Assembly: GCA_003133125.1 (NCBI GenBank)
Contig: PKZO01000065.1
Coordinates: 24,286 to 70,100, forward strand
From: Acidimicrobiaceae bacterium
GTDB lineage: Bacteria > Actinomycetota > Acidimicrobiia > Acidimicrobiales > RAAP-2
Reading direction: 5' to 3'
Length of the DNA stretch: 45,815 nucleotides
The notes beneath the pieces are model-generated. The model ran no database searches. It worked only from the letters and a program-made list of their open reading frames with translations, and was not told where the DNA came from. Shown here in pieces: positions 9,032-18,243 of the stretch. How positions within the stretch are numbered: the stretch's first letter is position 1; each line of letters starts with the position of its first letter. A program made the position numbers and the translations under genes.

Positions 9032-9356
9032 TCTCTGGAGTATCGCGAAATAACCGTGCACTTTCTTTTCGTCGAGCAACTTACAGCCCAGCCCGTGATT
9101 TGCTCAATTCCTCGGCCGAGAGCCGATTCATTCCGATTAGTTTCTTTCAGGATCCAACGAAGGGACGCTTCGTCGTCGTGCCGGTTGACTCTCCCTGAGG
9201 ACGAATGCGGTGCTTGAAGGTGCTCGCCTGGGTCTGTCCAGAACCCCCCACTTTTTCTCACTTAGGGTTTCACGGTGATGTGGCATCGGTGGCTCGTTGC
9301 CATAGTCATATCGAAAACCGTTACTAGGAATTTTCAATTGAACTAGCATCCCGGCT
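9032..9356. other. Intergenic region, no gene seen
   Basis: The 325-bp gap between the polytopic protein and the glycosyltransferase holds short frames on both strands that lack any recognisable motif. A C-run near 9240 (AGAACCCCCCACTTTTT) recalls some insertion-sequence ends but has no partner, so it was not annotated as one. Confidence 0.4.
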
Positions 9357-10370
9357 ATGCCGAACCCTTTGATGGCGCCAAGACGACTTCATCGCGTCTC
9401 GGTCGTTATCCCAGTTTTTCAGGGAGAGATGACACTCGGTTCCCTCATTGACGAAATCTTGCCCTTGACGAATCCGAGCACAACGACTGACGGTAACGAA
9501 TTTCAGATCGTCGAGGTTTTGCTCGTGAATGATCGTGGCCCTGACCGGTCCGACGAGGTGATTCGTCAGCTCGCCAGTGCGCATGACTTCATTCGGCCTC
9601 TTTGGCTTAGCCGCAACTTTGGTCAGCATCCTGCGACCCTTGCGGGCATGGCGTCTTCGAGCGGCGACTGGATCGTGACGATGGACGAAGACGGTCAGCA
9701 CGAGCCGTCGGCGATCGGGGACTTGCTGGACACTGCTCTAAACCGAGGATCGCAGCTTGTCTATGCCAAGCCCGTCAATCCACCGCCTCACGGTGTTGTG
9801 CGTAACGTAAGTTCTCGGCTGGCGAAGTGGGTTTTTGCGAAGTTTCTATCCCGAGAGCATCAGGCTAACTTTCAAAGTTACCGATTGATTCTTGGTGAGA
9901 TTGGTCGCAGTGTTGCTGCCTATTCAGGCACTGGCGTGTTTCTCGATGTTGCTCTTGGATGGGTCGCGGGACCAGCCGCAACGTGTCCGGTACGCTTGCG
10001 GCTTGAAAGTGATCGACCATCGGGTTATTCCAGCCAAAGGCTCTTAGGGCACTTCTGGCGACTGGTGGTTTCCAATGGCACTCGCCCCCTGCGTTTGGTG
10101 AGCGCCCTTGGAGCATTGTTTTCATTTTGCGGCCTGGGCTTCGCTATCTACTTGGTAGCGATTCACTTCGGGAACGGTTCAACACCTCAGGGCTGGGTTT
10201 CAACGATGATCGTCATACTCGTTAGCACTGGTGCAATTCTGTTTTGCCTTGGCGTCATAGCTGAGTATCTCGGCGTTGCCGTGAGTATGGCAATGGGCAA
10301 GCCACTGTACCTAATTGTGAGCGATCCGAAAGACGGACCGTTAGGTGAGTCGGCGCCAGACCAACCTTGA
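9357..10370 (+). CDS. Polyprenyl-phosphate glycosyltransferase, GtrB/DPM1-like (GT2)
   Basis: A 337-residue protein. The GT-A domain starts with VSVVIPVFQGE, contains LLVNDRG and the metal-binding MDEDGQHEP (about residues 106-114), and is followed by two C-terminal membrane spans (about 246-268 and 280-305). This is the architecture of GtrB/DPM1-type enzymes, which load a sugar onto undecaprenyl phosphate on the cytoplasmic face. Its product probably feeds the neighbouring polytopic transferase. The start may be 9357 or the ATG at 9372; neither has a clear ribosome-binding site. The stop overlaps the TTG start of the next gene (TTGA). Confidence 0.85.
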   Translation: MPNPLMAPRRLHRVSVVIPVFQGEMTLGSLIDEILPLTNPSTTTDGNEFQIVEVLLVNDRGPDRSDEVIRQLASAHDFIRPLWLSRNFGQHPATLAGMASSSGDWIVTMDEDGQHEPSAIGDLLDTALNRGSQLVYAKPVNPPPHGVVRNVSSRLAKWVFAKFLSREHQANFQSYRLILGEIGRSVAAYSGTGVFLDVALGWVAGPAATCPVRLRLESDRPSGYSSQRLLGHFWRLVVSNGTRPLRLVSALGALFSFCGLGFAIYLVAIHFGNGSTPQGWVSTMIVILVSTGAILFCLGVIAEYLGVAVSMAMGKPLYLIVSDPKDGPLGESAPDQP

Positions 10371-11326
10371 CCCCTCAGTCTCAGCTCTCGTGGGTCATAG
10401 GTAGGCGAGGCCTCCTCGGTCAAAGCGTCGAGAGTGCACTCGCATTGAATTCAAACCTCTGGCACCCGCTTGATCCCATACGATGGTTGCGCCGCGATGG
10501 AGGTGCGAGCGATCTACGCGATGCAGTTGGTCAGTTTCTTGTCGCTGCCGGTAACGACCCTTGGGTCATCGCATGGTGTGCCGGAGCTGGCACGAGCAGC
10601 GCCACGCCGGAGTCGCTACAGCTCGAATTGGTTGCTTTACGCGAAACTCTCAATTCACTTGACGGCGCGACCAGGCCATCGGGAGGTTTATTCTTTTTTG
10701 CTTCTTCTGCGGGTGGAGTGTACTCAGGAGTCGACGCGCCGCCATACGATGAGCGTTCGCCTTTGCTACCACTATCTCACTATGGTCGGGCAAAGCTCGA
10801 GGCTGAGAGCTTGGTCACGGAGTGGAGCCAGCGTAATGAGGCGTCAGCACTGATTGGTCGCATTGCAAACCTGTACGGACCTGGTCAAAACATAAGCAAG
10901 CCACAGGGAATTATTTCGCAGATCTGTCGCAGCTATCTTCTGGGTTATCCTCTCTCGATTTATGTTTCACTTGACACTTTGCGGGACTATATCTTTGCAC
11001 CGGACTGCGCCGCGTTGGTCGCCGATGCCCTTACTCGACTCCGAAGTGAGAGCTCAAAGTCTGGACCGTTGGTTGTTACGAAAATCCTTGCATCTCAACA
11101 TGCCATAACGATCGGTGCCGTACTTGGCGAAATGCGGCGCATCTTCAAGAGTCCACCGCACATCGTGATTGCCGCCTCAGAGGCGTCATCGACGCAAGCG
11201 CGGGATCTGAGCCTTCGATCAATCGTATGGCCCGAACTTGATAGGCGCGAGCTCACTCCATTCCCGGTCGGCGTCGCTATTACGGCGGCGGACCTCCGAC
11301 GCAAACTGCAAGATGCCAGCCTTTAG
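10367..11326 (+). CDS. NAD-dependent sugar epimerase/dehydratase (SDR)
   Basis: A 319-residue extended SDR protein. The nucleotide-binding start is WVIGRRGLLGQSV (G--G--G), the serine region is FFASSAGG (about residue 104), the catalytic Tyr-Lys pair is HYGRAK (about 137-142), and GRIANLYGPGQN is the substrate-binding segment. It resembles UDP-glucose 4-epimerase-type enzymes; the sugar nucleotide cannot be fixed. A TTG start at 10367 overlaps the preceding TGA as TTGA, an arrangement that recurs at fhaB and pstP. It is probably cotranscribed with the GtrB-like gene. Confidence 0.78.
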   Translation: MTPQSQLSWVIGRRGLLGQSVESALALNSNLWHPLDPIRWLRRDGGASDLRDAVGQFLVAAGNDPWVIAWCAGAGTSSATPESLQLELVALRETLNSLDGATRPSGGLFFFASSAGGVYSGVDAPPYDERSPLLPLSHYGRAKLEAESLVTEWSQRNEASALIGRIANLYGPGQNISKPQGIISQICRSYLLGYPLSIYVSLDTLRDYIFAPDCAALVADALTRLRSESSKSGPLVVTKILASQHAITIGAVLGEMRRIFKSPPHIVIAASEASSTQARDLSLRSIVWPELDRRELTPFPVGVAITAADLRRKLQDASL

Positions 11327-11426
11327 CGATGTCGGATATGCCAATCGGACCCGACTCTGACTTCCTTCGGCCCCGTTTGGTCTTGGCGAGAGTGCCATAA
11401 ACGATTATTGAAACATCGACGAAGTT

Positions 11427-11603
11427 ATGTTGTTGACTAATCTTTGCACTAAGAAGGCCACTTCTGGGAAACTAGGTTCGTGGCGTGGTGTTTTTGATTT
11501 CGTGCAATCGGCCCTAGGAGATCGTGGCGGGATGATGTTCGCGCAGCCAGTGATTGGGCATTTGTTCAATCTGACTCTTCGCCTTGGAGGGACTATTTCA
11601 TGA
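11427..11603 (+). CDS. Possible small ORF, 58 residues
   Basis: An ATG-initiated frame in the 273-bp gap before rfbF ends in a TGA overlapping the rfbF ATG (ATGA). The product starts MLLTNLCTKKATSG and has no recognisable domain. The overlap suggests coupling, but GGAGG at 11586-11590 already gives rfbF its own ribosome-binding site, and the frame has no clear site of its own. It could equally be the remnant of a lost gene or chance. Confidence 0.25.
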   Translation: MLLTNLCTKKATSGKLGSWRGVFDFVQSALGDRGGMMFAQPVIGHLFNLTLRLGGTIS

Positions 11604-12367
11604 AGGTTGTTATTCTCGCCGGCGGACAAGGAACGCGTCTATCCGAAGAAACTACGCTACGACCCAAACCAATGGTAGAAGTCGGAGACCGGCCTCTTCT
11701 TTGGCACATCATGAAGATATATGCGGCACATGGACTCACGGATTTCGTCATCTGCTGCGGCTACCGGGGCTACATGATCAAGGAGTACTTCTCGAACTAT
11801 TCACTTCACGACGCGGACGTCACGATTGACCTTCGTGACGGTCAGGCGGTGGTCCACCATCGTGTCGCTGAACCGTGGAAAGTGACCCTTGTCGACACGG
11901 GTGAACTAACACAAACCGGCGGTCGCTTGGCGAGAATTGCTTCCTACATCGACGATGAGGACTTCGCGATGACTTACGGGGATGCTGTCAGTACTGTTGA
12001 TATCGCGCAAGAAATCGCCTTTCATCGAGAGCAACGCACGCTAGCTACGGTCGCTGCGGTCAGGCCACCCGCGAGATTCGGTGCGCTGGAAGTTGAGAAG
12101 GGGCTAGTGACTCGGTTTAGAGAAAAGCCTGAAGGTGAAGATGCCTGGATTAACGGGGGATTCTTCGTGTTGTCGCCGAAGGTACTTGACTACATCAGTG
12201 GTGACGAGTCTCGCTGGGAACACGAGCCATTAGAACGACTCGCTTCGGAAGGTCAGTTATCGGCCTATCAACACGACGGATTTTGGCAGCCAATGGATAC
12301 AGCGCGGGACCGCAACGTTCTCCAGGATCTTTGGCGTTCTGGCGAGGCACCGTGGATGGTGTGGTGA
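11600..12367 (+). CDS. rfbF: Glucose-1-phosphate cytidylyltransferase
   Basis: A 255-residue nucleotidyltransferase. The signature LAGGQGTRLSEET---RPKPM (residues 6-25) is that of RfbF, followed by LLWHIMKIYAAHG and GYRGYMIKEYF, both characteristic of the CTP-specific family; GGFFVLSPKVLDYI and WEHEPLERLA occur in the second half. Reaction: CTP + glucose 1-phosphate to CDP-glucose + PPi, the first step of CDP-6-deoxyhexose synthesis. GGAGG lies 9 bp upstream of the ATG. The stop overlaps the rfbG GTG start by 4 bp, so the two are translationally coupled. Confidence 0.93.
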   Translation: MKVVILAGGQGTRLSEETTLRPKPMVEVGDRPLLWHIMKIYAAHGLTDFVICCGYRGYMIKEYFSNYSLHDADVTIDLRDGQAVVHHRVAEPWKVTLVDTGELTQTGGRLARIASYIDDEDFAMTYGDAVSTVDIAQEIAFHREQRTLATVAAVRPPARFGALEVEKGLVTRFREKPEGEDAWINGGFFVLSPKVLDYISGDESRWEHEPLERLASEGQLSAYQHDGFWQPMDTARDRNVLQDLWRSGEAPWMVW

Positions 12368-13470
12368 ATCCTTCGAAGTCCTCGCTCACTTCCATCCTCG
12401 AACGTAACTATCAGGGACGTCGGGTTCTCGTCACGGGGCACAATGGGTTCGTTGGCTCGTGGCTGTCGTATGTATTGGCCAATGCTGGCGCCGAGGTTAC
12501 GGGCTTGTCGTTGGCACTTCAACCGTATGGATCCGCCGAGCGTGATGGGCTTCTTGAGTTGGTACGAACCATCGAGGGTGACATCACGGTACCCGCAACA
12601 GTTCAAAGAGTCGTGGACGAGTGCGCACCCGAACATGTGTTTCATCTCGCGGCCCAAGCTTTGGTTCTCAATTCCTACAGTGATCCAGTGCGTACTTTCT
12701 CGACCAACGTAATGGGTACGGTCAATGTTCTTGAGTCACTTCGCCATCAGTCGAGCATTCGGACTTGCGTTGTGGTGACCAGCGACAAGTGTTACGCCAC
12801 CACCGACCGTCCTCAGATTGAGACTGATCCACTTGGGGGCGATGATCCCTACAGCGCGAGCAAGGCGGCGGAGGAACTTGTGACGAACGCCTATAGGAGC
12901 TCCTTCTTTGAGCGAGTGTCATTTGGGATTGCAACGGCTCGTGCTGGAAATATCGTTGGCGGTGGTGATTGGGCTGAGAACAGAATTGTCCCTGACTGCG
13001 TACGGGCTCTCCGCGATGGTGTACCCGTGACTTTGCGGCAACCCTCAGCAATTCGCCCCTGGCAGCACGTGCTTGATGCGGTCGCGGGCTACATCAGATT
13101 GGGCGACGCACTGAACCGGGCAGGAGGCGAATACTCCCAGGCTTGGAATTTCGGGCCCGCACCAGGGACTGCGGTTAGCGTTGGTGACTTTGTAAACACC
13201 TTCTTTAATCGATGGCGATCGAAGGGCGGTTCGGCTTTGGAGCCATTGTTCGGGGATTCCGTGGTTAATGAACGAGCTACGTTGATCCTTGAAAGTACCA
13301 AGGCACAATCAGAGTTGGGCTGGCGCCCCCTCCTCGATACCGACACAACGATCGGTTGGACCGTTGATTGGTACTACGAAGCCCTTCATGCTTTGGATTT
13401 TGACGCACGTGCCGTAACCGAAAGTCAGGTAGCACAGTTCCTTCGGCTCGATTCACGACTCTCGGCTTAG
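12364..13470 (+). CDS. rfbG: CDP-glucose 4,6-dehydratase
   Basis: A 368-residue extended SDR enzyme from the GTG at 12364, which overlaps the rfbF stop (GTGA); the frame is open further upstream inside rfbF but that part is not homologous. NAD-binding VTGHNGFVGSWL is at about residues 22-33, VVVTSDKCY at about 137, and the catalytic Tyr-Lys pair in DPYSASKAAEE at about 161. RfbG converts CDP-glucose to CDP-4-keto-6-deoxyglucose, the branch point for CDP-dideoxysugars and branched CDP-sugars. No RfbH-like 3-dehydrase is present, so 3,6-dideoxysugars are not expected. It converges on the DMT-like gene with a 4 bp overlap. Confidence 0.92.
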   Translation: MNPSKSSLTSILERNYQGRRVLVTGHNGFVGSWLSYVLANAGAEVTGLSLALQPYGSAERDGLLELVRTIEGDITVPATVQRVVDECAPEHVFHLAAQALVLNSYSDPVRTFSTNVMGTVNVLESLRHQSSIRTCVVVTSDKCYATTDRPQIETDPLGGDDPYSASKAAEELVTNAYRSSFFERVSFGIATARAGNIVGGGDWAENRIVPDCVRALRDGVPVTLRQPSAIRPWQHVLDAVAGYIRLGDALNRAGGEYSQAWNFGPAPGTAVSVGDFVNTFFNRWRSKGGSALEPLFGDSVVNERATLILESTKAQSELGWRPLLDTDTTIGWTVDWYYEALHALDFDARAVTESQVAQFLRLDSRLSA

Positions 13471-14348
13471 GGACCAGAAGTCACTGCGTTCGTGCCGGCT
13501 GGCCCGACGGCGAGTATCCAGCTTCCCAGCAGCACAAGTGCGAAACCCAGGATGCGAAAGAATGTCAATATAGGACTTCGTGGGAGTCCTTCACCAAAGA
13601 TGGCCATTCCCGCCGCGACGACGTAAATGCTTGCCACGATGTTCGTGACTGGTCCTACGACGGCGATTCGACATCGCTTCAGGCCGGTCTGGAATGTGAT
13701 GAGTCCCAAAGTTGACGCAATGATAAAGACGTATGGATACGGTGATGAGAGAATTACGGGTATTGCCCCCGAATCTCCGTGTCGTTCAATGAGCACAGAA
13801 GCAGCCTTAGTTTGAAGAGTTGCGACCCCGTACAGAAGTCCCGAAGTGATACCAAAGGTCACTGAAGGGTCTTTCAGGGCGGACCGCAGAGTCTTGAACA
13901 TAAGGCCGGCGGCTCCGAGTGCTACTGCGCTCACGATCAACACCGCCGCCGGCGAACCCGCATTCGATCGGGGAGACGCGGCGCCGATGGTGGAAGAGAC
14001 ACAGATGAGCGCCAACACAATGACGAAGAGCCCTTGGTGTTCTCGTCGGGTCAGATGTTCTCCCAAGTATCGACGCGACGCGAGTACCAATAGGATGACG
14101 CCCGCGCCAAAGATTGATTGGACAATCACCGTTGGTGCCAGCGAGTACGAAATGACGAGAAGACCGATTGCAACAATACCGATGGAGAAGCCGGCTAACC
14201 ACAATCTTGACGTGAGAAGCGAACGGACCATGTGTCCTGGCCGCCGGACCGTAATTTCTGACATCATGTCAACGGCCCGTTTTTCCATCAGGTTGTTTAT
14301 GTTGAAGCATGCAGAAGATAGAAGGCTGAAGACGATGCCGAGGATCAT
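13467..14348 (-). CDS. DMT/NIPA-like multi-pass membrane protein
   Basis: A 293-residue protein that is almost entirely hydrophobic, with about 9-10 spans in two similar halves, as in the drug/metabolite transporter superfamily. The opening MILGIVFSLLSSACFNINNLMEKRA and the late PVTNIVASIYVVAAGMAIFGEG are reminiscent of NIPA-type members. In a polysaccharide cluster a lipid-linked sugar flippase role is attractive (compare the small-multidrug-like flippases of aminoarabinose pathways), but this is inference. It ends 4 bp inside rfbG on the opposite strand and starts 58 bp after the end of the glycosyltransferase gene on the same strand. Confidence 0.65.
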   Translation of the reverse strand: MILGIVFSLLSSACFNINNLMEKRAVDMMSEITVRRPGHMVRSLLTSRLWLAGFSIGIVAIGLLVISYSLAPTVIVQSIFGAGVILLVLASRRYLGEHLTRREHQGLFVIVLALICVSSTIGAASPRSNAGSPAAVLIVSAVALGAAGLMFKTLRSALKDPSVTFGITSGLLYGVATLQTKAASVLIERHGDSGAIPVILSSPYPYVFIIASTLGLITFQTGLKRCRIAVVGPVTNIVASIYVVAAGMAIFGEGLPRSPILTFFRILGFALVLLGSWILAVGPAGTNAVTSGP

Positions 14349-14406
14349 CTCGCGCCACCAAGAGTTTGTGGAGTGGGTCGCAACACTCGTAGAAGAATAA
14401 GTGCGT

Positions 14407-15327
14407 TCAACTTTGATCCGGGTGTGGTTGGCGCCGTGCGGTCATGGCGTCGCGAAACCTTAGATGCAGATAGAGCAGCCTTCGCGCTTGAACGAGCAAT
14501 TTTGACTTCATCTTGCCGATTTGTAGGTCAGTTCGGGAAATGTCACCTGGGTAGCGCAGCGCCATTTCGGTGAAGAAGACCTTCATCTCCTCTGCTTGTC
14601 TTGAAGCGAGCGAAGCACTCAATTGTCGAGGGCTCACTCGAAAGCAACTGAGGACGCGACCATCAACCACGGCGTCTTTTTGTCCGATACAACGCATGTA
14701 GAACTCGATGTCTAGGGCGAAGGTCCAGCGGTAATCGAAAGGCACTTCGGGAAGGGCCGTACGACGTATCAGCACACTTGCTGGCTCTCCCAAGAGATTC
14801 GACCCTGCTCGGGTGCACTCGTGCGCGATGGTTCGCCCATTAAGCAACGCCACATCATCGTGGCGGACCAAGTGCCCTAAACCACGCGCTCTGATGAGGA
14901 GTTTTCCCCTGTCATCGATGATTCTGCGACGAGAACAAGTAAGGACCGCTTCTTCGTAGCGTTGGAGCAGGTCCACTTGTGCAGAGATGCATCCGTCCAG
15001 AAGGAGATCGTCGTGACAAACGATCTTGACGAACTCACCATTCGCTTCTATCATCGCTCGCGTCCAGTTATCGTGCAGACGAAGTTGATGTTTTGGATCA
15101 GGAAGTACTCGAATGCGCGGATCCCCGTAACTATTGACAATGTCTAGCGTGTGATCGGTCGACAAGTTATTTGCTACGAGAATTTCGAGGTTTGAGTAAC
15201 TTTGTTGGATCACCGAATCCAAGCACGTAGCGATATAGCGCTCACCGTTGAGTACTGGGATGATTACTGAAACAAATGGCGCGGCACCCGACGTGCTGTC
15301 GAAAGACGAACTTGTCTCAACCATCAT
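14407..15327 (-). CDS. Glycosyltransferase family 2
   Basis: A 306-residue GT-A enzyme. The N-terminus has VSVIIPVLNGERYIATCLDS (residues 19-38), followed by SYSNLEILVANNLSTDHT; the acidic motif lies in KIVCHDDLLL (about residue 101-110). There is no membrane span, so it is probably a cytosolic or peripheral transferase that extends the glycan. Donor and acceptor are unknown. It is divergent from the C-methyltransferase gene, with 120 bp between starts, and precedes the DMT-like gene in the same direction. Confidence 0.85.
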   Translation of the reverse strand: MMVETSSSFDSTSGAAPFVSVIIPVLNGERYIATCLDSVIQQSYSNLEILVANNLSTDHTLDIVNSYGDPRIRVLPDPKHQLRLHDNWTRAMIEANGEFVKIVCHDDLLLDGCISAQVDLLQRYEEAVLTCSRRRIIDDRGKLLIRARGLGHLVRHDDVALLNGRTIAHECTRAGSNLLGEPASVLIRRTALPEVPFDYRWTFALDIEFYMRCIGQKDAVVDGRVLSCFRVSPRQLSASLASRQAEEMKVFFTEMALRYPGDISRTDLQIGKMKSKLLVQARRLLYLHLRFRDAMTARRQPHPDQS

Positions 15328-15447
15328 TCAAGACTAGATGGGAGAGACTTCGCCGAAGAGCGTGGTGAAAAGACAACCTTGTTATAGACGGAGGGAATCT
15401 CGTGGTCCAATGTTAAAGTCGAGTGGCTCGATGATTCGGGAGGCCCA

Positions 15448-16713
15448 ATGGAAATTGAAACAATACGTACGGGGCCCCTGTCGAATCGAGGAATCACCGT
15501 GTGCCGAGGATGCCACGGCGGTGAACTTGTTTCAATCCTCGATCTTGACGTTCAACCTCTTGCCAATGAGCTCCTCTCGTCTGCAACGTCGCCTGAGTCT
15601 CTCTATCCTCTGCATTTGCGCATGTGCGCCAGATGCGGTCTTGGTCAAGTCGGCGAGTTCGTGCCTCCAGATCGGATTTTCAGCAATTATCCGTATTTAT
15701 CGTCGGTGAGTAGTTCTTGGGTGGCTCACGCGCGATCTTTTGCAGCGACAATGACGAAGCAACTCAAACTCGGTGCTTCTGATCTCGTGGTGGACGTCGC
15801 GAGCAACGATGGTTACTTGTTGAGAGGTTTCTTGGATCTGGGGGTTCCGGTCTTGGGCGTCGAGCCGGCGCAGAATATTGCGTCCATCGCACAAGAAACT
15901 GGAATCGAAACACTTCCCGTGTTTCTTGGCGTTGAAACAGCGCGTCAGATCGTCGAATCCAGAACTCAACCGCGGCTCGTTACTGCAAATAACGTACTTG
16001 CACACGTGCCCGACTTGAATGATTTCGTCGGGGGTTTAAGCGTTCTGTGCGGCTCTCACACTGTCATCACAGTGGAGAACCCCTCGTTTCTGAACCTTTT
16101 ACTCGGGACCCAATTCGATACGATTTATCACGAACATTTTTCATACCTATCGGTGATCGCAGTAAGCGCCCTCGTCGCTCGCCATGATCTTGAATTGGTA
16201 AGGGTTGAGGAGTTACCCACGCACGGAGGATCGTATCGATACTGGATTGTCCGGCGGGGTAACGGTAGTGATGACGGCACGGTTGAAGCAGCTATCGCAC
16301 GCGAAGTAGCCGGTGGCCTTCTATCTAACCAACTTTGGGTTGACTTCGAGATGCGAAGTCGAGCCACAATCAGCAGTTTTCGAGAGAGACTGAGTGAAAT
16401 GACGACTAACGGATCTCGCATTGCGGCTTACGGTGCTGCGGCCAAAGGTAACACCCTTTTGAACGCGGCCGGAGTCACTAACCAAGAGATTGAACTTGTC
16501 GCGGATGGAAGTATTGAGAAGCAAGGAAAATTCTTGCCCGGGAGCCGAATTGCTGTTGTAGCGCCGAATGAACTTGCACGCTACGGACCAAGTGACGTGC
16601 TCGTACTTCCGTGGAATCTAGCTTCTGAGATAAGTGTGATTATGTCCGAGTTAGTACCTGATGCACGGTGTTGGAAAGCAGTCCCGGCGATGACTCTTCT
16701 AGGGGCCTTGTGA
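15448..16713 (+). CDS. SAM-dependent sugar C-methyltransferase (TylCIII/NovU type)
   Basis: A 421-residue three-part protein: an N-terminal zinc-binding domain with CRGC (C19, C22) and CARC (about residues 56-59); a Rossmann SAM domain with VVDVASNDGYLL (about 113-124) and GVEPAQNIA; and a C-terminal domain with RIAAYGAAAKGNTLL (about 328). This is the exact layout of NDP-4-keto-6-deoxyhexose 3-C-methyltransferases. With rfbF/rfbG nearby the likely substrate is CDP-4-keto-6-deoxyglucose. GGGAGG lies 4 bp before the ATG. Its TGA overlaps the GTG start of the 3,5-epimerase, beginning a three-gene coupled operon. Confidence 0.88.
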   Translation: MEIETIRTGPLSNRGITVCRGCHGGELVSILDLDVQPLANELLSSATSPESLYPLHLRMCARCGLGQVGEFVPPDRIFSNYPYLSSVSSSWVAHARSFAATMTKQLKLGASDLVVDVASNDGYLLRGFLDLGVPVLGVEPAQNIASIAQETGIETLPVFLGVETARQIVESRTQPRLVTANNVLAHVPDLNDFVGGLSVLCGSHTVITVENPSFLNLLLGTQFDTIYHEHFSYLSVIAVSALVARHDLELVRVEELPTHGGSYRYWIVRRGNGSDDGTVEAAIAREVAGGLLSNQLWVDFEMRSRATISSFRERLSEMTTNGSRIAAYGAAAKGNTLLNAAGVTNQEIELVADGSIEKQGKFLPGSRIAVVAPNELARYGPSDVLVLPWNLASEISVIMSELVPDARCWKAVPAMTLLGAL

Positions 16714-17246
16714 GTTTTGAACTTCTCGCATTTCGTGGAGTCGTGGTTCTGCGTGGCGAGTCACGCATTGACGAGAGAGGGACGTTTCGTCGGATGGTCG
16801 ACACCGAGGATCTGGTAGCGCTCGGTTTGGAATCACATATTGCACAAGTATCGAACGTCACCAATGTGAGACGGGGCACTATTCGAGGACTTCATTATCA
16901 GGCCGACCCGTTTGGTGAGGCCAAGACCCTTTGGTGCGTCGCCGGCTCTGTCTTTGATGTCATTGTCGACCTTCGAATTGAAGAGCCGACGTACGGCAAA
17001 TGGCTCTCGATGGAATTGTCAGCCGATGAACCCGTGGCCTTACACGTACCTCGTGGCGTCGCGCATGGTTACCAAACCTTTGAGGACAATACAGAATTGA
17101 TGTATTTGATAAGCGCCCCATACGAAGCCGACAGTGCGCGCTCGCTGCTATGGCGAGATCCGACGATCGGTATTGATTGGCCACTTCCAGTTTCCGCAAT
17201 ATCACAACGTGATCAGGATGCACCACTATGGCCACCAAGGCCTTAA
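16710..17246 (+). CDS. NDP-4-keto-6-deoxyhexose 3,5- (or 3-/5-) epimerase, RmlC-like
   Basis: A 178-residue cupin from the GTG at 16710, which overlaps the methyltransferase stop by 4 bp; the frame also opens further upstream, but that part overlaps the methyltransferase. Diagnostic segments are DERGTFRRM, the catalytic-His motif RGLHYQ (about residues 54-59), HVPRGVAHGYQT (about 114-125) and YLISAPYE. In dTDP-rhamnose synthesis RmlC epimerises C3 and C5; here the context is a CDP-sugar with a C3 methyl group, so epimerisation at C5 (or C3) of that intermediate is inferred. The 3' end overlaps the reductase gene by 19 bp. Confidence 0.88.
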   Translation: MSFELLAFRGVVVLRGESRIDERGTFRRMVDTEDLVALGLESHIAQVSNVTNVRRGTIRGLHYQADPFGEAKTLWCVAGSVFDVIVDLRIEEPTYGKWLSMELSADEPVALHVPRGVAHGYQTFEDNTELMYLISAPYEADSARSLLWRDPTIGIDWPLPVSAISQRDQDAPLWPPRP

Positions 17247-18004
17247 TCACCGGTGCAACGGGCCTTCTGGGCACTCAAGTCGTTGAGAACTGGAATCTGC
17301 CCGATATCGAACTGGTAATCGCCGAACACGGGTCGTACGACCTTTTGCAACCGGGTGTCCCAATGGAGCTTTTCCAGCGTTTCAGGCCGCAGGTCGTCAT
17401 TCATCTGGCGTGGGTGGCGAGTGGCACCCCTAACTACAGGACATCTCCGGACAATGAAAAGTGGTTCGACGCGACACGCGAACTCGAGCGTGCTTGTTCG
17501 AGTGAAGGGTCCTGGCTTATAGCCACGGGCACACCTTTAGATGAGGCGACGCCCGCGAAAGATGGGTATTCCGAGGCGAAGACAAGACTTCGAAGGAGCT
17601 TCAAAGCTGCGATTTCGTCAGGAGCCGTTACCTGGTTACGGCCTTACTATGTGATCGATCTCGAGCGCCAACGGCCGGCGCTCGTAGCTGAAGCACTTCG
17701 CGCCCGAAGTTTGATGTTGCCGATTTCTTTGCGGTCTCCAGAAAGCAAACACGACTTCATCATCGCCTCTGACGTTGGACGCGCCATCGTAGAAGTGGTC
17801 CATCACGGGATGCGCGGTGTCGTTCCGATTGGCTCAGGCGAATTGCGGAAGGTGAGTGACCTCGTTTCTAGTCTTGACGCGTCTTGGATACTTGGTTCAG
17901 ACATAGGCACGTTGGCCGAACAAAGCGAAGAGGCCGCTGATGTTGAGAGGCTGCGCGAGGTTGGTTGGTCACCTATGAAAACCGATGCTCTTTTTAGGCA
18001 TTGA
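17228..18004 (+). CDS. NAD(P)-dependent sugar 4-ketoreductase/epimerase (SDR)
   Basis: A 258-residue SDR protein. The cofactor motif ALITGATGLLGTQ is at residues 5-17, IHLAWVAS at about 58, and the Tyr-Lys pair in GYSEAK at about 117-122; DFIIASDVGRAI follows. It is shorter than rfbG or GalE, as usual for the final 4-ketoreductases of deoxysugar pathways. Position as last gene after a C-methyltransferase and a 3,5-epimerase suggests that it reduces the C4 keto group of a CDP-3-C-methyl-6-deoxyhexose. The stereochemistry of the product cannot be predicted. The ATG lies inside the end of the epimerase gene. Confidence 0.8.
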   Translation: MATKALITGATGLLGTQVVENWNLPDIELVIAEHGSYDLLQPGVPMELFQRFRPQVVIHLAWVASGTPNYRTSPDNEKWFDATRELERACSSEGSWLIATGTPLDEATPAKDGYSEAKTRLRRSFKAAISSGAVTWLRPYYVIDLERQRPALVAEALRARSLMLPISLRSPESKHDFIIASDVGRAIVEVVHHGMRGVVPIGSGELRKVSDLVSSLDASWILGSDIGTLAEQSEEAADVERLREVGWSPMKTDALFRH

Positions 18005-18243
18005 CATTCGGTTCCAGCATTTGCTATCTATGCGGAACAGGTACTTCTGCGAGAAGTTGAAAGAGCATTCCACCGTTTTGGGTCCTAGGTACTATACCGT
18101 TCACGGGCGACGAGTTGGAATGGAGAGCCTATAGGAACGTCAAAGAGAACTTCCGACTCGACTGCAAATTGCGAACGCTAAGCCGCGCAACAGAGAGATC
18201 TTGCTCGTCGTTTCAAGTCACACGAGTTTGAAATCTGAAGTTG

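Noticed and set aside
9226-9260. Possible insertion-element end (CCAGAACCCCCCACTTTTT)
   Set aside because: No partner repeat, transposase fragment or target duplication was found near it.
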